Source of the DNA: Rhodanobacteraceae bacterium
GTDB lineage: Bacteria > Pseudomonadota > Gammaproteobacteria > Xanthomonadales > Rhodanobacteraceae
Direction: 5' to 3'
DNA length: 8,096 nt
Assembly (NCBI GenBank): GCA_012270595.1
Contig: JAAXIA010000203.1
Coordinates: 1-8,096 of the forward strand
In this document: one piece after another, positions 6,270 through 8,096 of the stretch
How the letters are laid out: the number at the start of each line of letters is the position of its first letter
How positions within the stretch are numbered: position 1 is the first letter of the stretch
Position numbers and translations under genes: made by a program
The notes under the pieces: model-generated
What the model was told of the DNA's origin: nothing
The model's database searches: none
Seen by the model: only the letters and a program-made list of their open reading frames with translations

Positions 6270-7088
6270 TTACCACCAGCATCGCTTATTCACCCTGGCG
6301 TCAAATAACAGGTTGTACGCAGACCGATCACCAGTGCTCCTGATCATGTTAGCCGGGCCACCGGACCACATTATGTGGGCATGCGGTCCGGTCGGGGCAA
6401 GCCGCCTGGGTGCAGACCACCACGAAGATGGCACAGGGAATGACAGCAGTGGCGTACAGGAAACAGGCGTGGTGAGCGAATACAGGAAAGGATAGTCACC
6501 CAACCGCATGAACGATAGTTTCGCCAATGCCGCCTGGCCGGGTGCTTCTGGCATCGAGAGGGGTATCCAGGCATCGCGTGCGGTCTGTTGTTGTGGGTTA
6601 CTTTCCAGCGTATCGCGCAGTCCTTGCCAGGCAATAGGAAGGGCTGCCACAACCATCAGTAGTACATAGGTGGCGAACATGGGATAGCGCTTCAGTGGAT
6701 GGCACTGCGGGACAAAGTCGTTCACCACCGCCAAGGCCGGTTCCGATGGCACCAGACCAAGAGATTTGACATGCGCGATCTCGTTATCGATCTCGACATC
6801 CGTCAGACCAAGATAATGCCCGTATCGGCGCAGATGACCAACCAGATAAATCTGATAATCAATCTTGCTGTAGTTGCCATTTTCAATCTGACGCAACAGG
6901 CGCACCGGCAAGTTTATAGCACGACCGCAATGATCCAGGCTAAAACCACATGCCTTACGGGCGCTACGCAAACGACGACCGAAATCACTCGACGACGATA
7001 CCTCAGCGACTTGCTCCAACTCATTCACTGGCAATATTCCGGGGTTATCTGGCGTTATCCGCTCGAGGCGAAGCAATTGCATGTTCAT
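6270..7088 (-). CDS. rodZ: RodZ-like cytoskeletal helix-turn-helix membrane protein, atypical C-terminus
   Basis: RodZ binds MreB through a cytoplasmic Xre-type helix-turn-helix and links the cytoskeleton to the elongasome. This 272-residue protein has the HTH_25-type domain at about 36-95 (FGRRLRSARKACGFSLD, then LLRQIENGNYSKI, then YLVGHLRRYGHYLGL). A linker follows, then a membrane helix at about 137-156 after the basic PLKRYP. The position next to pilF and rlmN supports the call. The periplasmic part (157-272) is short and Pro/Ser/Trp-rich, and ends in an unusual basic/Trp tail. I see none of the Trp-Val-x-Val/Gly pattern expected of the RodZ C-terminal domain (DUF4115), nor is it obvious in the other two frames. 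The 3' end may be altered or replaced, or this lineage may simply diverge. ATG 7088 and 7082 are both possible starts; the ribosome site is weak. Confidence 0.8.
   Translation of the reverse strand: MNMQLLRLERITPDNPGILPVNELEQVAEVSSSSDFGRRLRSARKACGFSLDHCGRAINLPVRLLRQIENGNYSKIDYQIYLVGHLRRYGHYLGLTDVEIDNEIAHVKSLGLVPSEPALAVVNDFVPQCHPLKRYPMFATYVLLMVVAALPIAWQGLRDTLESNPQQQTARDAWIPLSMPEAPGQAALAKLSFMRLGDYPFLYSLTTPVSCTPLLSFPVPSSWWSAPRRLAPTGPHAHIMWSGGPANMIRSTGDRSAYNLLFDARVNKRCWW
6360..6392. repeat. Long inverted repeat inside the 3' part of rodZ
   Basis: ACCGGACC (6360-6367) is the exact inverse complement of GGTCCGGT (6385-6392), separated by 17 bases. The interior holds two smaller palindromes, CCACATTATGTGG (6366-6378, sharing bases with the left arm) and GCATGC (6379-6384). 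It is coding in rodZ, in the atypical tail region. It could be an RNA hairpin, a recombination remnant or a REP-like unit; only one copy was noticed in this window. Confidence 0.5.
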
Positions 7089-7115
7089 GGTCTTGTACTG
7101 TCAGCAGCTCTTTGC

Positions 7116-7862
7116 CTACCGAGCATTGGGAAAGCGCTTTTGCAAACGTTTGAGGTAGCGATGCGCGGCAGCTGTGTGCCCCAAACGCATTTCAATTGCA
7201 TGGCCTAGTTTGAGCGCAGCGGGGGTTTCCCGGGCCAGTGCCTCATAACGCTCAAGGAAAATCCTGGCGTGAAAAGCGTCATGCTTGCGGTACATCACAC
7301 GGGCCAACTGGAACAAGGCGTTCGTATTGGCGGCATTGATCGCAATGGCACGGCGGAAACTGGCCTCGGCTCCCTTGTAGTCGTGGATCTGCAAACGGCA
7401 CACACCGGCATTGGTCCAGGCGACATCCGGCGTGGTATAGAACGGGTCAGCAAGGGCACGTCGAAAGTAGGGTAACGCCTGGTGCACTTTGCCACGGCGG
7501 CACAGAAAAGCCCCCAGGTTATTGTTCGGTGCTCCCTTCCCTGGTTCGAGCCGTTGCGCCTTGCGATAATTAGCCAGTGCATCAGAAAAATCGTGGATGC
7601 GTTCATAAACGACGGCAAGCACGGTATAGGTGGGAGCATAGTTTTTATCAAAGTGCAGTGCCAGTTTCAGCTTGTGCAAGGCCGTTTGTAAATCGCCAAG
7701 CTCCATGTAGTGCTGGCCAAGCTCGGTATGGACCCGCGCCGCATCCTGCGCTTCCTGGGCTTTGGTAACGCCAGCCAGACCTGTGCCCACACGCGTCGCC
7801 ACACAGCCACTGAGCACGGTGACACAAAGCAACAGCCCCCACACGAGTCGCTCACATCGCAT
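7116..7862 (-). CDS. pilF: Type IV pilus biogenesis/stability lipoprotein PilF (PilW)
   Basis: PilF is an outer-membrane-tethered TPR lipoprotein that, in Pseudomonas and Neisseria, promotes PilQ secretin localisation and multimer formation for type IV pili. From ATG 7862 the protein has 248 residues, the family's usual size. It starts with a lipoprotein signal peptide ending in the lipobox LSGC (Cys20). TPR units follow at about 42-75, 76-109 ([16 protein letters not shown]), 110-144 ([17 protein letters not shown]), 147-180 and 181-210. NNLGAFLC and the Pro-Phe-Tyr segment near 140 are typical of the family. An upstream in-frame start at 7967 would extend deep into rlmN and bury the signal peptide, so it was not used. 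The start overlaps the rlmN end by 11 bases, suggesting coupled translation. rodZ follows 27 bases later. Confidence 0.93.
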   Translation of the reverse strand: MRCERLVWGLLLCVTVLSGCVATRVGTGLAGVTKAQEAQDAARVHTELGQHYMELGDLQTALHKLKLALHFDKNYAPTYTVLAVVYERIHDFSDALANYRKAQRLEPGKGAPNNNLGAFLCRRGKVHQALPYFRRALADPFYTTPDVAWTNAGVCRLQIHDYKGAEASFRRAIAINAANTNALFQLARVMYRKHDAFHARIFLERYEALARETPAALKLGHAIEMRLGHTAAAHRYLKRLQKRFPNAR

Positions 7863-8096
7863 AGGCCCCGTGCTCCTGTACCTTATCGACGGATGCTGCC
7901 TGACGACGAGTGCGATCCAGTACCCGACCTTTAAGTTGTCCACAGGCAGCGTCAATATCGTCACCACGCGTTCGTCGCAACATGGTCAACACACCGGCGT
8001 TTAACAACTGTTTCTTAAAGCTGTCGATGACTTGTGCGCTCGAACGCTCGTAGTGCGTTTCTGGGAAGGGGTTGAATGGAATCAGGTTGACCTTGC
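7852..8096 (-). CDS. rlmN: Dual-specificity 23S rRNA/tRNA adenine-C2 methyltransferase RlmN, C-terminal part
   Basis: The last 80 codons of a gene whose 5' part lies beyond the right edge. RlmN is a radical SAM enzyme that methylates A2503 of 23S rRNA and A37 of some tRNAs. The visible part includes [19 protein letters not shown] near the edge and [17 protein letters not shown] further on, both highly conserved in RlmN. The Cys in that second motif is the conserved C-terminal cysteine used in the mechanism. The CxxxCxxC cluster would be in the missing part. The frame ends at TGA 7852-7854, within the start of pilF. Synteny with pilF and rodZ is the classical gammaproteobacterial order. Confidence 0.95.
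   Translation of the reverse strand, partial: KVNLIPFNPFPETHYERSSAQVIDSFKKQLLNAGVLTMLRRTRGDDIDAACGQLKGRVLDRTRRQAASVDKVQEHGAYAM

Noticed and set aside
7863..7967. Upstream extension of pilF to an earlier in-frame start
   Set aside because: It would overlap rlmN by more than 100 bases and place the lipoprotein signal peptide inside the protein; ATG 7862 puts the lipobox Cys at residue 20.

Overview
The window reads as chromosome of a Gram-negative gammaproteobacterium. Lipopolysaccharide assembly genes (lapA, lapB), a type IV pilus lipoprotein gene (pilF) and rodZ sit close together. The gene order and the wording of GalU and RlmN recall Xanthomonadales (Xanthomonas/Xylella relatives); that lineage call is inference from remembered family sequences and needs a database search. 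All recognised genes are on the minus strand, so transcription runs from high to low coordinates. I saw no RNA genes, CRISPR array or insertion sequence, and no gene-free stretch above about 200 bases.

From right to left, the first block is rlmN (3' end only), pilF and rodZ: a 23S rRNA/tRNA methyltransferase, the outer-membrane lipoprotein that helps assemble the PilQ secretin, and a membrane-anchored helix-turn-helix protein of the MreB cytoskeleton. rlmN and pilF overlap by 11 bases and rodZ follows closely. In many gammaproteobacteria ispG comes after rodZ. Here a 171-base spacer with a stem-loop leads into lapA instead, and the RodZ C-terminus lacks the expected periplasmic domain, so a rearrangement junction may lie here.

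The second block, lapA-lapB-wbpL-like-wbpM-like-galU, is a tight cell-envelope operon. LapA and LapB act in lipopolysaccharide assembly and LapB controls LpxC turnover. The WbpL-like membrane transferase would prime an O-antigen or other polysaccharide on undecaprenyl phosphate. The WbpM-like protein would supply a 4-keto-6-deoxy sugar nucleotide, and GalU would supply UDP-glucose. galU has a disrupted 5' end: an in-frame TGA stands just before its conserved first strand.

At the left edge, behind a good sigma70-type promoter and a strong Shine-Dalgarno, is the start of an unrecognised exported protein, running off the window. It contains two copies of a Cys-pair/FYW/VDxxxxGK module. It and the galU 5' end are the most unusual items here; the rest is conserved housekeeping and envelope genes.
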